64,000 nt of DNA from Bettongia penicillata ogilbyi (taxonomy: Eukaryota > Chordata > Mammalia > Diprotodontia > Potoroidae). A program made the translations under genes and the position numbers. Below, one piece after another: positions 1 through 11,505 of this stretch; position 1 is the stretch's first letter; each line of letters opens with the position of its first letter. The DNA is taken from positions 1,232,574 through 1,296,573 of the forward strand of contig JAJHZJ010000577.1 in the NCBI GenBank assembly GCA_023548195.1, given 5' to 3'. The notes beneath the pieces were generated by a model. The model had not been told where the DNA came from. It saw only the letters and a list, made by a program, of their open reading frames with translations, and did not search any database.

Positions 1-752
1 TGCCTTAAATTGGGTATAGGGCCCAAAGGGCTACAAAAATGTGCATGCCCTTTGACCCAGCAATATCACTTCTAGGACTGTATCCCCAAGAGATCATAAA
101 AACGAGAAAGGGTCCCACATGTACAAAAATATTTACAGCAGCTCTCTTTGTGGTGGCTAAAAACTGGAAATCAAGGGGATGCCCATCAACTGGGTAATGG
201 CTGAATAAATTATGGCATATGAATGTAATGGAACACTATTGCGCTAAAAGAAATGTTGAACAGGAGGACTTCGGAGAGGCCTGGAAAGACTTATATGATC
301 TGATGCTGAGTGAAAGGAGCAGAGCCAGGAGAACTTTGTACATAGCAATAACCATAGTGTACAAGAGTTTTTTTCTGGTAGACTTGGAACTTCACTGCAA
401 TGCAAGGACTTAAAAAAATTCCCAGTGTTCTTTTAAGGCAAAATGCCTTCCACATCCACAGAAAGAACTATGGAATTCAATCACAGAATGTAGCAGATCA
501 TCTTCTTTTGTATTATATTTTGGTTTATTATATGGTTTCTCCCATTCATTTGAATTCTTCCACACAGCATGACTATAGTGAAAATGTATTTAATAGGAAT
601 GTATGTGTAGAACCTATATAAAATTGCATGCTGTCTCAGGGAGGGATAGGAAAGGTAGGGGAGAGGGAGGGGGAAAAAAATCTAAGTTATATGGTAGTGA
701 TTGTAAAATACCGAAAATAAATAAAACTAATAAAAAAATTTTAAAAAATAAA
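1..752 (+). mobile_element. L1 LINE, 3' end of ORF2 and 3'UTR
   Basis: The conceptual translation near 45-180 carries the L1 ORF2 C-terminal signature FDPAI-LLGLYP, followed by residues like those of the better preserved copy at 30,240-30,420 (TCTK-FTAALFVVAKN). The reading frame is broken. A 3'UTR with 'agaaagaactatggaattcaatcacagaatgtagcagatc' character (about 460-500) runs to an A-rich tail near 740-752. The element continues upstream of the window, so its 5' end and target duplication are not visible. Confidence 0.88.
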
Positions 753-1319
753 CTGGGTATAGCAAGACTCCTTTATTATATTACTTAAGTTTCCAGAACC
801 TCTTCTTGAAAAAAAAAAAAAAAAAGCTCCTTCCTCCTGTCCAAAAAAGGAAACCTTCTCATATTCAATTTGCAAGCATCCAGGGATGAAATAACTACCC
901 CGACGATGCTAAGCCGATTGTTCTGATTCTAAATAAGAGATCAGAATTTCCAGGAGGATCAGGCACTACTACTATTACTTCTTTCACTTCTCCTGGAGTT
1001 CTTAAAAGTGTAAAAAGTGGACCTGGGTCCTCTTGGACCTAGACTGATGGTATCCAGTTGCTTTCTCAGCAACTCAATCAGAGCTGATGAGACAGAGTAT
1101 TTATAGTTAATGGATGCGCTGTTTTTCATTCTGGTTTTTTGGGGGTTTTTGGAGGGGAGGGGGCTGTGGGGGGTAGCTAGGCTAAAAGATCTCTAAGTCC
1201 CATAGAGAGTTTGATGCTTTAGGAGCACACAAAAAGGATAAGTACAAACAATGAATATCAATGCAATCATACGGCTAAATATAATTTACTGCATTCATTT
1301 CTAATGAGCCAACAAACAT

Positions 1320-1560
1320 TCATTTTGAGTTCCTGATCAGTGAAAAGCACTGGCCTGATATTTCAGGGGATGCCAAGAAGGAGATTTGACTCCTGTTCTC
1401 CAGTTCCAGTAGGGGAAATCAGACATGTGTAGAAATAAACAGACTACAAATGTAACATAAAAATACAACAGATAAAAGAGCATTGTTACGTTAGTTAAGA
1501 ATGGGAAAAAGGAGGAGCTGCAAGTTTTCCTTACAGAAAGAACACCATGAACAAGCTACA
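1320..1560 (+). repeat. Fragment of a large unassigned mammalian repeat family
   Basis: Degenerate 'cctgatatttcaggggatgc' (duration from the repeat head) and 'aaataaacagactacaaatg' resemble the head of the family seen better at 41,570 and 56,320 (head motif 'ctatgtgccaggcactg'). I recognise the pattern from its many copies here but cannot assign a family name. Confidence 0.4.
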
Positions 1561-1567
1561 GATGCAG

Positions 1568-2145
1568 CATTTTCAAGTCCACAAAGTACTTCACAAGCAT
1601 TATCTCATTGGGTTCTCACCCACGCTGGGAGGGAAGTGCTATTATCAGACCTATTTTATAACTGAGTGTGGGACCTAAGGAAGTTCTGTTGTCTACATCA
1701 CTAGGTGATAAGGGTTGTGACCTAGCATAGACAGGTTAACTAATGCGCAGTACCAAGGAGCTGTGTGAGGAAGGGCCTATCAGAGAGGAGAACATGGAGT
1801 CCCATGGCCATGGGATGGTGTCACAGGAGAGTCAAAGTTCAGAAAGCAGTATAAGAAGCCCCATCTTCCTACACGTGTTGTAGTCTTCCTGCAACCTTAC
1901 TAGGGAGGCTCCCTGTCCATTCAAGGGGGAGTGGATGTAAAGATTAATAAAGGCTTTCCTGATCTCACAACAGGTAGTGTTCTTTATTTAAGGTGAGCAT
2001 GTTTCTTACTGTTGGGAGGCTTGTTAAACTGGCACTTCTAACACTGAGGAAACTGAGGCAGACAAAGGTTAAAGCAACTTACCAAGGATTACATAGGAAG
2101 TAAGTGTCTGAGGTTGGCCTTGGATCTAGATTCAGCTCTTTATAG
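1568..2145 (-). repeat. CORE-SINE (MIR/MAR-like), split by a solo LTR
   Basis: Read on the minus strand, the two halves join to a CORE-SINE: '...cctcagacacttacttcctatg', then 'gtctgcctcagtttcctcag', then 'ttataaaataggtctgataatagcacttccc' and 'gagataatgcttgtgaagtactttg'. The left plus-strand half is 1568-1666 and the right half is 2044-2145. The break coincides exactly with the LTR at 1667-2043 and its duplicated CTGAG. Confidence 0.75.
1667..2043 (+). mobile_element. Solo LTR of an endogenous retrovirus-like element
   Basis: A 377-bp unit begins TGTGGGACC and ends CTTCTAACA, the TG...CA ends of retroviral LTRs. It is flanked by a perfect 5-bp duplication CTGAG (1662-1666 and 2044-2048) and interrupts a CORE-SINE. 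Inside, a TATA-like TATAAGAA lies at 1850-1857 and a polyadenylation signal AATAAA at 1946-1951, in the order expected of U3-R-U5 on the plus strand. No internal retroviral genes flank it, so it is a solo LTR, most likely left by LTR-LTR recombination. The ERV class is not determinable by eye; a 5-bp duplication is compatible with several. Confidence 0.75.
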
Positions 2146-2949
2146 ACCATGTCACCTAACTTCCCATTATATGGTTCAACTTGGCTAGAAAATAGGGTTC
2201 ATAAAGGAGAATACCAAAACATAGACTGGAGAAGTAGACTGAATTCAGATGGTGTAGTTCAAAAGATCAGGTTCTATATCAGGTCAGCCTTTCCTCACTT
2301 AAATCCAATTCACTTGCCCGTCATGGCATCACCACCTTAATGTCACGGTCCTCCTCCAGAAAAAAGGACCACCACCACCAACAACAAAGAACATCAATAA
2401 TCTGTATCAGGTAGACAAAGGAATACTGGGCCACAAAGTGTGTGGGAGGTAGGGGGTTAATCCTAGCTGTGCTTTAGGGAGATTAATCTAGCATTTGCCT
2501 GTAGAAGGAGTTGCTGAGAGATTAAAGAGGAAGAGGCAAATTAAAATTTACTGAATTGATTGAATACAGATATTTATCAAAAGCTAAATTTGCCTCAAGC
2601 TTTATTCTTTCCCTCTAATCTAGAAGTCAATAGTTGTCTACCTTTCACACGAACACACAGTATTCCTTTCCTAGATGGAAGTGTGACTTACACAGTCCCT
2701 CCCTGGAGCCCAGGGCCTTCATACTACCCATTCCTCCTGACTCCTCTGAGCACTCCCACTGCATTTATTGATCTCTCCCTTTCCTTCCCATCCCACACTC
2801 CATTACAACACCTGTTCTCTCAAGGTCATTCTCCTGGCTAGCATAAGGGAAAGGGACGTGTCAAATTAATTCATAGTTAGTGACTCATAAGAGTGCAATG
2901 TTACTATGCCTAGGGGTATTTTCGTCTGAAAAACAATGCTTTAGACCAA

Positions 2950-3345
2950 GATTGTAGGATATGTGAATAGGTCTAGCAGTCTTATCTGCTAGATGTCCAA
3001 ACCAACTGATTATGGCACATACTTTTATTAAAGTTTGCCAAAATTTCCAGGGAGTAGGTCCCAACGACCCCTTCCACCCTATCTGGAGAGTTTATTTTCA
3101 GCCTTACCCAGTACCTTACAAATTTCATTCTATATGGACTTGATGAATGATTTTGTTGATACAAGGAACTCCTGAGTAAGAGAACTCCCTCTACCAATAT
3201 AAGCTGGCATCTTCTCTGCAACTGACAATCCTGGGGAGGTTAAATAACTTGCTTGAGGTCACAGCTGGTATATATTAGGGGCGAAACTTGAACCAAGGTC
3301 TTCCTGGTTTCAAGACTGGCTGTCTATCCACCGATGCTCAATGTG
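2950..3345 (+). repeat. SINE-like interspersed repeat
   Basis: The stretch 'actccctctaccaatataag' ... 'ctctgcaactgacaatcctggggaggttaaat' ... 'cttgaaccaaggtcttcctgg' recurs in degenerate form at 4,500-4,600, 48,590-48,725 and 54,850-55,245. That identifies it as an old dispersed repeat of the MIR/SINE type. The exact family is not assigned. Confidence 0.55.
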
Positions 3346-4189
3346 TAATGGTCCACTCCCTATCCCTAGTAACATATTATATAGTTTTAAAACCTCCGCT
3401 ACAGGTATGAACTAGAGGTTCCAAACATTCAAAGATGCTCTTTTAGGTGAAAAAAGTCACTTTCCCCATATAATAAATCATCTGAGTCACAGAATCGGTG
3501 GAGCTAAAAGCAAAGAACAAAAATGGTACTCCATCCTCTGTGCTACTTTCTGAACTCTGTGTCCTCTCCTCCAGCTGGATGCACATGGCTAAGTGTTGAG
3601 ACAATCAGTCCATTGCTGGCTGACTCTGGAAGACGTCATTTTAGTGATTATACTTGATGTGATCTGATGAAAAGTAAAAGCTACTAGAGTACCTGATATA
3701 TGATCAAATATTAAAATAGCAACTTCACTGCTATCTTAAATGAGTAATCCTTATAAATTATGAATTATTTACACACCAAGGCAATCTTGCCCTGAAGCTG
3801 ATTCTCTGCTTCCTGCCAGGATGGACTTGTCTTGTATTTTGCAGCAAACTAAAGTTCACACAAGTTTTCAGCAGCCAAACACAAAAGCTGAGATGCTTCG
3901 ACAAGTTCTTCAGTTACTTGGCTGTTTCAGTATGTAGCATATGTTTTCTGTAACAAATCTAGGTAGTTATTCCAATATGTTTAGGATTTTGACTTTTCAG
4001 AGAGCTAAAAGCTGTCTGCAAGGACACTCTGCTTTCATATAAGTTACATTTTTAAAATAAGAAACTTACTTTCTGTAAACTAGATTTTAGACTGTCAAAT
4101 ATTTTTATGATTGTTGTTTTGGTACAGAATGCGGTTTCAGGAGAAAAGAACTTCCCACTGAGGAAACCCTCTGCTGATGCAAACCTCTC

Positions 4190-4500
4190 AGGCCCTACCC
4201 CTGGAATGTTCTCCCTCTGCTTTGACTACTGGCCTCCCTGACTTCCTTTAAATTCCAACTAAAATTCCAACCAACCCTAACCCTACAGGAAATCTTCCCC
4301 AACCTCTCTTAATTCCAGTGCCATCCCTCCATTGATTATCTCCTATTTATCTTACTTATAGAATGCTTTGTCTCTCTTTGTATTTGACTGAAAGCACCTT
4401 GACAGCTTTTGTCTCTTTTTGTATCCCCAGCATTTATCAGAGTGCCTGGCACGGAAAGAGCTTAATAAACGTTTACTGATTCACTGATTGACTGATGTGC
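4190..4500 (+). mobile_element. L2 LINE 3' end
   Basis: The region starts with the remnant of the L2 ORF2 C terminus (a translation like LTSFKFQLKFQ...EIFPNLS) and passes into the characteristic L2 3'UTR: 'tttttgtatccccagcattta' (about 4,415), 'agtgcctggcac', then 'gcttaataaacgtttactga'. 5'-truncated. Confidence 0.8.
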
Positions 4501-5326
4501 AACTGTCAATCCTGGAGAGGCACTTGGAAGGTTAAACTGTTTGCCTGGGAGCACAAAGCCAATCTGCACATGCTAGACGGAGGACTTGAACCCGGGCCTA
4601 CCTAACCCCAAGTCTACCAATCAATCAGCAAGCATTACTATGGACCAGACACCGTACCAGGTATGGAGTGGAGGGCGGTGGGTTACAAATACAAAGACTG
4701 AAACCATTCTTACTGAGACAGAATTTACATTCGAATCCACTATACCAAACCACCTCTTAAATGAAAACAATGTGAATTAAAAAAGCATTAACCACTGATA
4801 TTCCAACAAGATTTTCCTAAACAACAAAACAAGCAAAAAAAAAACCCAAATAGTCCTACAAAAAAGTGGTTAACTTTCTTAAAGACTGAATTTCATAATC
4901 AAAATTATCATCAGGTCCAACTATCAAAGATCATTCTTTGAATTGCATATTTCAATTCAAATTGCATAATTGCATATTTCAAATTCAAGAATAACTATAT
5001 ATCTCACCTCAGATATTTTACGTCTTTTGATAGATACTTGAGACAACATAAAATTGACATATTAAGTCTTTTGAGAGTCCTTTCTTATGAATCTTATAAA
5101 ACTACTAGAAATCCTGAGATCTCATACCGTGGACTGATGGAAGCATGATACCCAGGCCTCAAGGTTTTCCAGGTTTCAGTCTTTTTCATGGTCCGTTTCC
5201 CTCACTTTGTCCCCAAGTTCCATGAAAATGTTTTCAGCTTCAGGGAAGCCTTTTTGGTAAAGCAGGAATCCTTCATAAACCATAGGGTCATTGACTCGTT
5301 ATCCCCCCAACTGACAATAACCCAAT

Positions 5327-5580
5327 GAGGCAGTGTGATGATGCAATGCATAGAGCACTGGGTCTGAAATCAGGAAGACCTAAGTTCAAATTCCGCCTCA
5401 GACATTTATAAACCATGTAACCATAGGCAAATCACTGAAATCTCTGTCTTCAATTTCCTCAACAGTAAAATGAGGATAATAGCATCACCTACTTCATGGA
5501 GTTGTTGTCAAAATCAAACGAAATATTTGTAAAGCTATTAGCACAATTTCTGCAATGTAGACGGTACTCCATAAATGGTC
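5327..5580 (+). repeat. CORE-SINE (MIR/MAR-like)
   Basis: Head 'gatgcaatgcatagagcactgggtctgaaatcaggaagacc', 'gcctcagacatttataaacc', 'caatttcctcaacagtaaaatgaggataatagcatcacctac', and tail 'gttgttgtcaaaatcaaacgaaatatttgtaaagc'. The tRNA-like head and conserved core are in the usual order. Confidence 0.8.
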
Positions 5581-6267
5581 AATCCATCCTCTTCCCCAAC
5601 AGTATTAACCACTTGAGGGTAGAGGAGAGGAGAAGGATATAGCTAAAAAGATACTACCACATTAAGAAGAGGCCCTAGATGATGACATTTGTACACTGGA
5701 ATATGGTTTGTTCAAAATAGAAGAAGTGACCTTCAAGATTCCTTTCAACTCTGAAATTCTGTGCTATATAACAGGGAGTGTAGGGTAAAAGCATCAGGAG
5801 GTATATATAGATGAACTCTGTTTCATCAGAATGGAATGCCACTAAGCAAGTCACTATATGCAAAATATTTAAAGATCATATGATAAATTTTCTTTGGAAT
5901 TTAATTTTTTCTCAAACTATTAGTCCTTAACTATTACATAAGGATCTAATGGTAGGTTTCATAGCCTTAAAGTAGATTTCAAAGTTGGTTGATGGCACCA
6001 TGCTCTCTACTCTCCAAGACTCACTGGGTTTCCCAGGGTGGAGACCAGTTCAGTTAATGTTCAGTTCAGTACCCCCTTTTCTTTTTTTCCCCACATTCTA
6101 ATCAAGAATTTTATTGTAAGTAAACATCCATCTCAACCCATGCGTATACATTAAAAGTCTGTCCTTATTCATCCACTTCTCATGTGCCCTCCCCTCAATG
6201 GCATAAGAAAAATGTGAAGTCATTTCATTTCACTAAAAAGAACAACTACTATACTATATATGTGTAC

Positions 6268-6336
6268 CTTTGGATGTCAAAGTTTCTTCCTTTATTCGTT
6301 TTACAGCCTCTTGGGCATCTTTCTCATTATTTCCAG
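6268..6336 (-). CDS. DHRSX: DHRSX exon, central Rossmann region (after VIIAGNN)
   Basis: A 69-nt minus-strand exon bounded by a poly-T acceptor (T-tract then TAG, AG at 6337-6338) and a donor AAAG|GTACAC (GT at 6266-6267). With the G carried over from the exon at 22864-22971 it reads A-GNNEKDAQEAVKRIKEETL-TSK and ends after one base of a codon. This aligns with human DHRSX AGNNDSKAKQVVSKIKEETL as I recall it. AGNN follows beta2 of the SDR Rossmann fold, where cofactor ribose contacts are made. DHRSX is a membrane-associated, lumen/ER-linked SDR reported to oxidise polyprenol and reduce dolichal in dolichol synthesis. No other nearby match for the following exon (which in the family encodes -EFLYCDLAS-) was found between 1 and 6267. 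The intron from the previous exon is 16,527 bp. Confidence 0.9.
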
Positions 6337-8789
6337 CTAAAAAAAAAAAGATCCAAATTAGTAGGGAACCCATCACCAAACTCTGTTAATTACCTCAAAC
6401 TAATTTCATAAAAAAAATGCAAACTGTACATAAAGTATATGGTTCCACCAGATGACACCAAACACCACTCTCTGGTCTAGCTCATTCACCCAAATCTATA
6501 CTCAAAAAAGTAAATGGGGATAGGGAAAAGCATTCCAAGAAGGGAGCCTAGCTATGGGTGGACACTGCTAAAAAATCACTCTGACAGTCCCAACTACAAC
6601 TTTGGTAGGGGGGAAATGAGGTCCCAATACCCAATTGCAGCACATAAGCCCCCACCAATGTACTATCCATTTACATAGATCAATTACAATGACATTATTA
6701 ACTCTTAAATATCAAATATTTTCTAAACAAGAAGACAAAAGAAGCTATAACAGTAATGCACACAGTATACATGAGGGAACAAACATGAAAAAACCTAAGT
6801 GACACCAAGCAGTATGACACATGAACAGGTGAAAGCGCACCCCCGAGGGAACTCATAATATAAGCCTGGATGCCTCATTTTTAAAGAAGAGTCTGAAACA
6901 AATGAGCCCTGTTCCTCTCTTGAATCTCTACCATCTCCTATCAGATAAAAATGTCTTCTATGATTCTTGGCATTTTCTACTATTGCTGGCATTACACTCT
7001 TTTTATAATCCTACAATACGTAGAGCTATCCAAGTATTGCTCTTTATAGCTTTTAAAGGATTGTCCCCTTCTCTGGTCATAAAAGGCAGTAAAAAGCAAG
7101 ATAGGGTTTGTCTTCGAGGGGTTTCTCTATCTCAGGCTGTAGATGACACTAGAGAGTAAGGAAGTGTTTCCCACAGTCAGCTCTTCACCTAGAGAAAAGG
7201 ATTCTGTTTTCCTCCAATCAGTTCTATCAAACATCGGAGGTTTCCTCCAAGCAGATCAGCTCCCCACATTAACAGTACAAGTTCTCAGCTGGTTTCAGTT
7301 TCTATTAGCCTTTCAGGCACTTGGCTTTTCAGTCCTATTGGCTTCACTTTTTAATGTTCTGATTTCTGATGTCTCTGCTTCTGTTTCTTAGTGGTTTCTC
7401 TGATCTGTCTTCTGTACCTGGCTTCTGTGTCTCAAATCAGAGTCCCCTGATATGTAGCAAGCCATCTCTAACTTCAACTGGGAAACTAAAAATCCATACT
7501 CTTGATATATATGACTTATGTCCCCTCGTCCCTAGATCATTCTTTGATTCACAGTTTCCCGAAAATAAACTCCAAAGTACCAAAAAGCAGTCACATTCAA
7601 ATTAGCTGCTAGGAAACAATAGATGACAGACATCTCTAATATTAGTGACTAATTTTGCCTCTGAGTTCCTTATTTCTCTTCAAAAAAAAATTCTCTTTTA
7701 TTTTTAGTAGTACTTTTATTACATCGGTTGTTTTCTCTCAGGTCCTCAGAATATCTTTCACCTTAAGTAGCTTTTCTCTGAGATTCTCATACAAATGTCT
7801 GTTGAGCCTGATGTCTGACATATAGCAAGTGTTGACCTTTGGTGCTTCCTTTGAAGGAAACAAAATGGTCACATAAGAAAGAGGCAGTATTTTACAAGTT
7901 CATAGTGGAACTAGAGGAAATTTCTTTCCTCTATCAATTCAGTGAAGCACGTGCTCCATAACTCAGTCTTAAAGAGTTGTTGGGGGAGTTGCTTAGAACC
8001 TGCCTAGAACAGACAATTAGTATTTAGCAGAAACAACTGAACTCAAGTCTTCCTGATTCTGTAGCCAGCTCTATCTGTTACAATATACTACCTCTCAATA
8101 AGCAAAGTAACATCCTGGAACACAATCCTTGTTTTGTCTTTTCGCTGTTTAAAACATCAGAGCATCTACATCCAATAAAGTTGTCAATTTAAGTTACAAA
8201 TATTAAACCAGAATATTTTTAAAGAGCTCTTTTATTATTCAAGAATATGTGTACGTGTTCATTTGTTCATGCACAAAACAATTAATACCATGCTAAGTGA
8301 AAATCATATATTTTCACATACACACGAATTAAATTTTTTTTTCAGCCATTTTTCAATTCTGTCTGACTCTGTGTAGAAAAGAGTATAGTAAGAAAATTTA
8401 GAACAATATTTTTTTCACATTTTTTGACCTAAATGCTCAGAGTCCAAATATACTTGCTGGAGAGTAAAAAAAAAAAAATCTCAGAATTTGTAACTCCAGT
8501 AGCAATAATCTTATAAAATCTTATATCATAGTAAAATATAATAAATCATAAAAATAAAAATGTTTATATAATAATCTCCAAGAAAAAAATGTAAGTTTTA
8601 TACCAAAAAAAAAAAAACCAAAAATATTATTTTCATGTGGTAACATGGATAAACAAAATCCCAAGATTGGTTCCAGCTCTCATTTTAGGTACAAGTTTAG
8701 CTCAGATCTTGGGAGGATCAAATGAGATAGTATATGAAAAGCTCTTTGTACACCTAAAATTGTTAATGAAATTTTAAATGCAGCTCACT

Positions 8790-9258
8790 TACTAGAAATG
8801 ATGCATTCCTAAAAAGTTGGAAGAAAGAGATTAAAGAAAGTGGAAAAGGCCCTAGATGCACAAAAGTATTCATGGCAGCCTTTTTGCAAAAGCAAAGAAC
8901 TATAAAATAGGAAGGGGCCTATCAGTCAGAGAACAGCTGAATAAACTTGTGTACTATAACAACCGATGAACAATTTTGAAGGAATTAAGAACTCTGATCA
9001 ATAAAACGATCAACTGTGATCTAGGGGACCGATGATAAGGATGATACCCACCTCCTTACAAAGAAGTGGTGGACTATATTTACTACATATTGGAGAATGC
9101 TACACACATTTTTGGATATTAACTAAATAGGAATTTTTTGTGTGTGAATATTCACATTTTGTTAGAAGAGTTGTTGGGTTTGTTTGTTTTTCTGTGTTAA
9201 AGGAGGTAGGAAGAAGAAAATATTTGAAATAGCTGAAATAATCAATTTTTAAAAGCTG
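8790..9258 (+). mobile_element. L1 LINE 3' end (divergent)
   Basis: Degenerate ORF2 C-terminal and 3'UTR sequence: 'cacaaaagtattcatggcagc', 'aactataaaataggaaggggcctatcag', 'ctgaataaacttgtg', then 'cgatcaactgtgatctaggggaccgatgat', with an A-rich end near 9,250. It matches the layout of the other L1 3' ends in this window but is older. The minisatellite at 9.4 kb follows closely. Confidence 0.6.
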
Positions 9259-9397
9259 ACCTTAAAATTAATTTCAATTAATGGAATCATATTTTTCCAT
9301 TAACAATAGCAAAACAATTTCGATCCAGCTCCCTGGGGTTGCTTCCATATGAAAGGATGAAAGAAAAGGAGATGAGGAGAGAAAGAAACAGAGAGCA

Positions 9398-9483
9398 AAA
9401 GACAAGGAAGTGTGTATATGTAACTGAATGGTGTGTGTGTATGTGGGGGGGAGGGTTAAGTGTGTATGTGTGAGAGAGAGAAG

Positions 9484-9541
<58 letters not shown>

Positions 9542-9653
9542 AACAGAGATCGAAAGACAAGGAAGTGTGTACATGTAACTGAATGGTGTGAGTGTATGGG
9601 GGGGACGGGTAAGTGTGTATGTGTGAGAGAGAGAAAGGGGGAAAGAGGGAGAC

Positions 9654-9709
<56 letters not shown>

Positions 9710-9866
9710 AGAGAGAGGGAGAGAGAGAGAGAGAGAGAAACAGAGACCAAAAGACAAGGAAGTGTGTGTATGTAACCGAATGGTGTGTGTGTATGTGGGG
9801 GGGAGGGGTAAGTGTGTATGTGTGAGAGAGAGAAGGGGAGAGAGAGGGACAGAGAGAGAGAGAGGT
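9398..9866 (+). repeat. Three-copy minisatellite with embedded (GA)n tracts
   Basis: A complex unit starting 'agacaaggaagtgtgta' occurs at 9,401, 9,555 and 9,752 (spacings 154 and 197 bp). Each unit carries 'gtaactgaatggtgtg', a TG-rich run with a G-tract, 'aagtgtgtatgtgtgagagagag', then a (GA)n block. The (GA)n blocks differ in length (about 60 bp at 9,481-9,540 and about 80 bp at 9,660-9,738), which explains the unequal spacing. All long minus-strand Ser/Leu-rich reading frames here (9,274-9,902) are translations of this repeat. Confidence 0.95.
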
Positions 9867-11120
9867 ACTGACTGAGCAGTTCAATTTCTTGCTTTTAAGC
9901 ATAATATATAGAATATCTCTAACCTAATTATGTGCAGTATAAAAATAACTCACTTATCTGGCCTGGAAACAGAATTATCTAGAAAATAGCTCTGAACTCA
10001 GCTAGATCATGCATTCTATTTTGCTGAACTGACCTGGAGACACTCTCTGGACTGAATTATGTGAAATTAAGATGGAAAAAGAGCTCGGAAGTGGAAGGGG
10101 TGGGATTGGCTGCTAAATAATAAAAGACAGAAAACACCTAACATGTTGAGTGAGGTGTTAAAAAGACCTCCAAGAACAAAACAAATATATCTACACACCC
10201 AAACAACTCCTCCTCCTCCCCACATACACACACCTTCATATAGCAGGGCTCCAACAGTCATTATTCATGATGAATATTCTCATTTGATATTAAAAAAAGG
10301 TAAATTATATTCTCTATACTCCTTTTTAAGAAGGTAGGAAAGCATTTAATACAGTTTAAGGAGATCTCTAGCCCAAAAAATGGTTTACATTAAAAAAAAT
10401 GGCATTTAATTTATCTGGAAAATTCAGATATGCAGAATATTTCCCCTTCCAATAAGTGAATAGTCACTTCTATTTCCTTTTAAATGACCTGATGTCTAAT
10501 GTTAAAAGCTTTTAAAAACATAAACCTGATAAATAAACAAGCAGACCCCAAAAAGGTAATTAATGAAATGATATCTACTTGGGTGGTGCCCTCTAAGAAA
10601 GTACCCCAGGACTCAGTCATTAGCTCTGTTCTGATCCATATTTTAATCATTTCTCTCATTTCTAACCTGGCTGCACGACTTTGGGACATCTCCAAATTTT
10701 CTACCATGCCCCCAGGAAGTTCATTACCTGGAAAAAAAGTCTTACCATCCTACAATCACCCCATCACCAAGATTTCATTGGGACACCACCTCATCACCAC
10801 TCTCAGTCCCTACTGATTGGTAAATAAACCATGAACTCCAAAACCTACATTGAAGGAGGGAGCTCAGGTCAGAACATCTCATTTCTCAACTAATTGCACT
10901 TCTGGGGGACTTCTCTGTCTTTTCTTCCATATTTTCATGTTGGGTACCTTCCTTTTTCAGCTTACTTACTTTTGCATGCTGTATTGCCCCAGTAGATTAT
11001 TTCTACAATACTCAGAACATAGTAAGCACTTAACATTTTACCTAATTATCTTGCTAAAAGGGGGATTTGGGGTAAAAGATTATTTATTTTCTGGATGTGT
11101 TTAATTTGTAATGTTGATGA
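9867..11120. other. Intronic stretch, no gene seen
   Basis: AT-rich sequence with no coding signature, no splice-bounded conserved exon and no clear repeat that I can name. A pyrimidine/CA-rich patch lies at 10,195-10,235. Confidence 0.5.
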
Positions 11121-11124
11121 GAAT

Positions 11125-11505
11125 TGTACTTTGAAATGTCCAGTAGAGAGCTGATGATGTAGAACTAGAGATAAGTTCCAACAAATACAAACTTGAAATC
11201 TGAAATGTCCAATAAGGAGTTGGTGATTTAGAACTGGAGATAAGGAAAGAAACTGGGACTATTTACAGAACCCCAAGCTATCTGTACAGATATGAAAATT
11301 AAACACATGGAACCTAAGGAGGTCATCAAGTGAGACAGTACACAGAGGGATGAGAGACAAAAATAAATCCTTTGGACACGCTCAAGGATAAGGATGGGAA
11401 TGATGATCCAGCAAAGAAGACTGGAAACAACTAGAAGGAAAAAGTAGAGTCATGAAAACCTTAAAAAGAGAAGGTAATCAAGGATATCAGATGCTACAAG
11501 GGAAA
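11125..11505 (+). repeat. Fragment of the large unassigned repeat family
   Basis: Two tandem degenerate copies of 'gaaatgtcca(g/a)ta' + 'gag(c/t)tg(a/g)tgat' + 'tagaact(a/g)gagataag' occur at about 11,136 and 11,202. They are followed by 'tgatgatccagcaaagaagactgg' and 'gagtcatgaaaacc'. The same module order appears within 43,745-46,290 (for example 'caataggcagttaaaaatgtgagtctgg' at 44,861). Confidence 0.55.

Noticed and set aside
1..6267. Next DHRSX exon (expected to begin V-EFLYCDLAS)
   Set aside because: I searched the minus strand by eye for this block with splice borders and found none; it is probably beyond the window.
9274..9902. Long Ser/Leu-rich reading frames on the minus strand and Arg/Glu-rich ones on the plus strand
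   Set aside because: They are translations of the (GA)n/(TG)n minisatellite in several frames at once, not genes.
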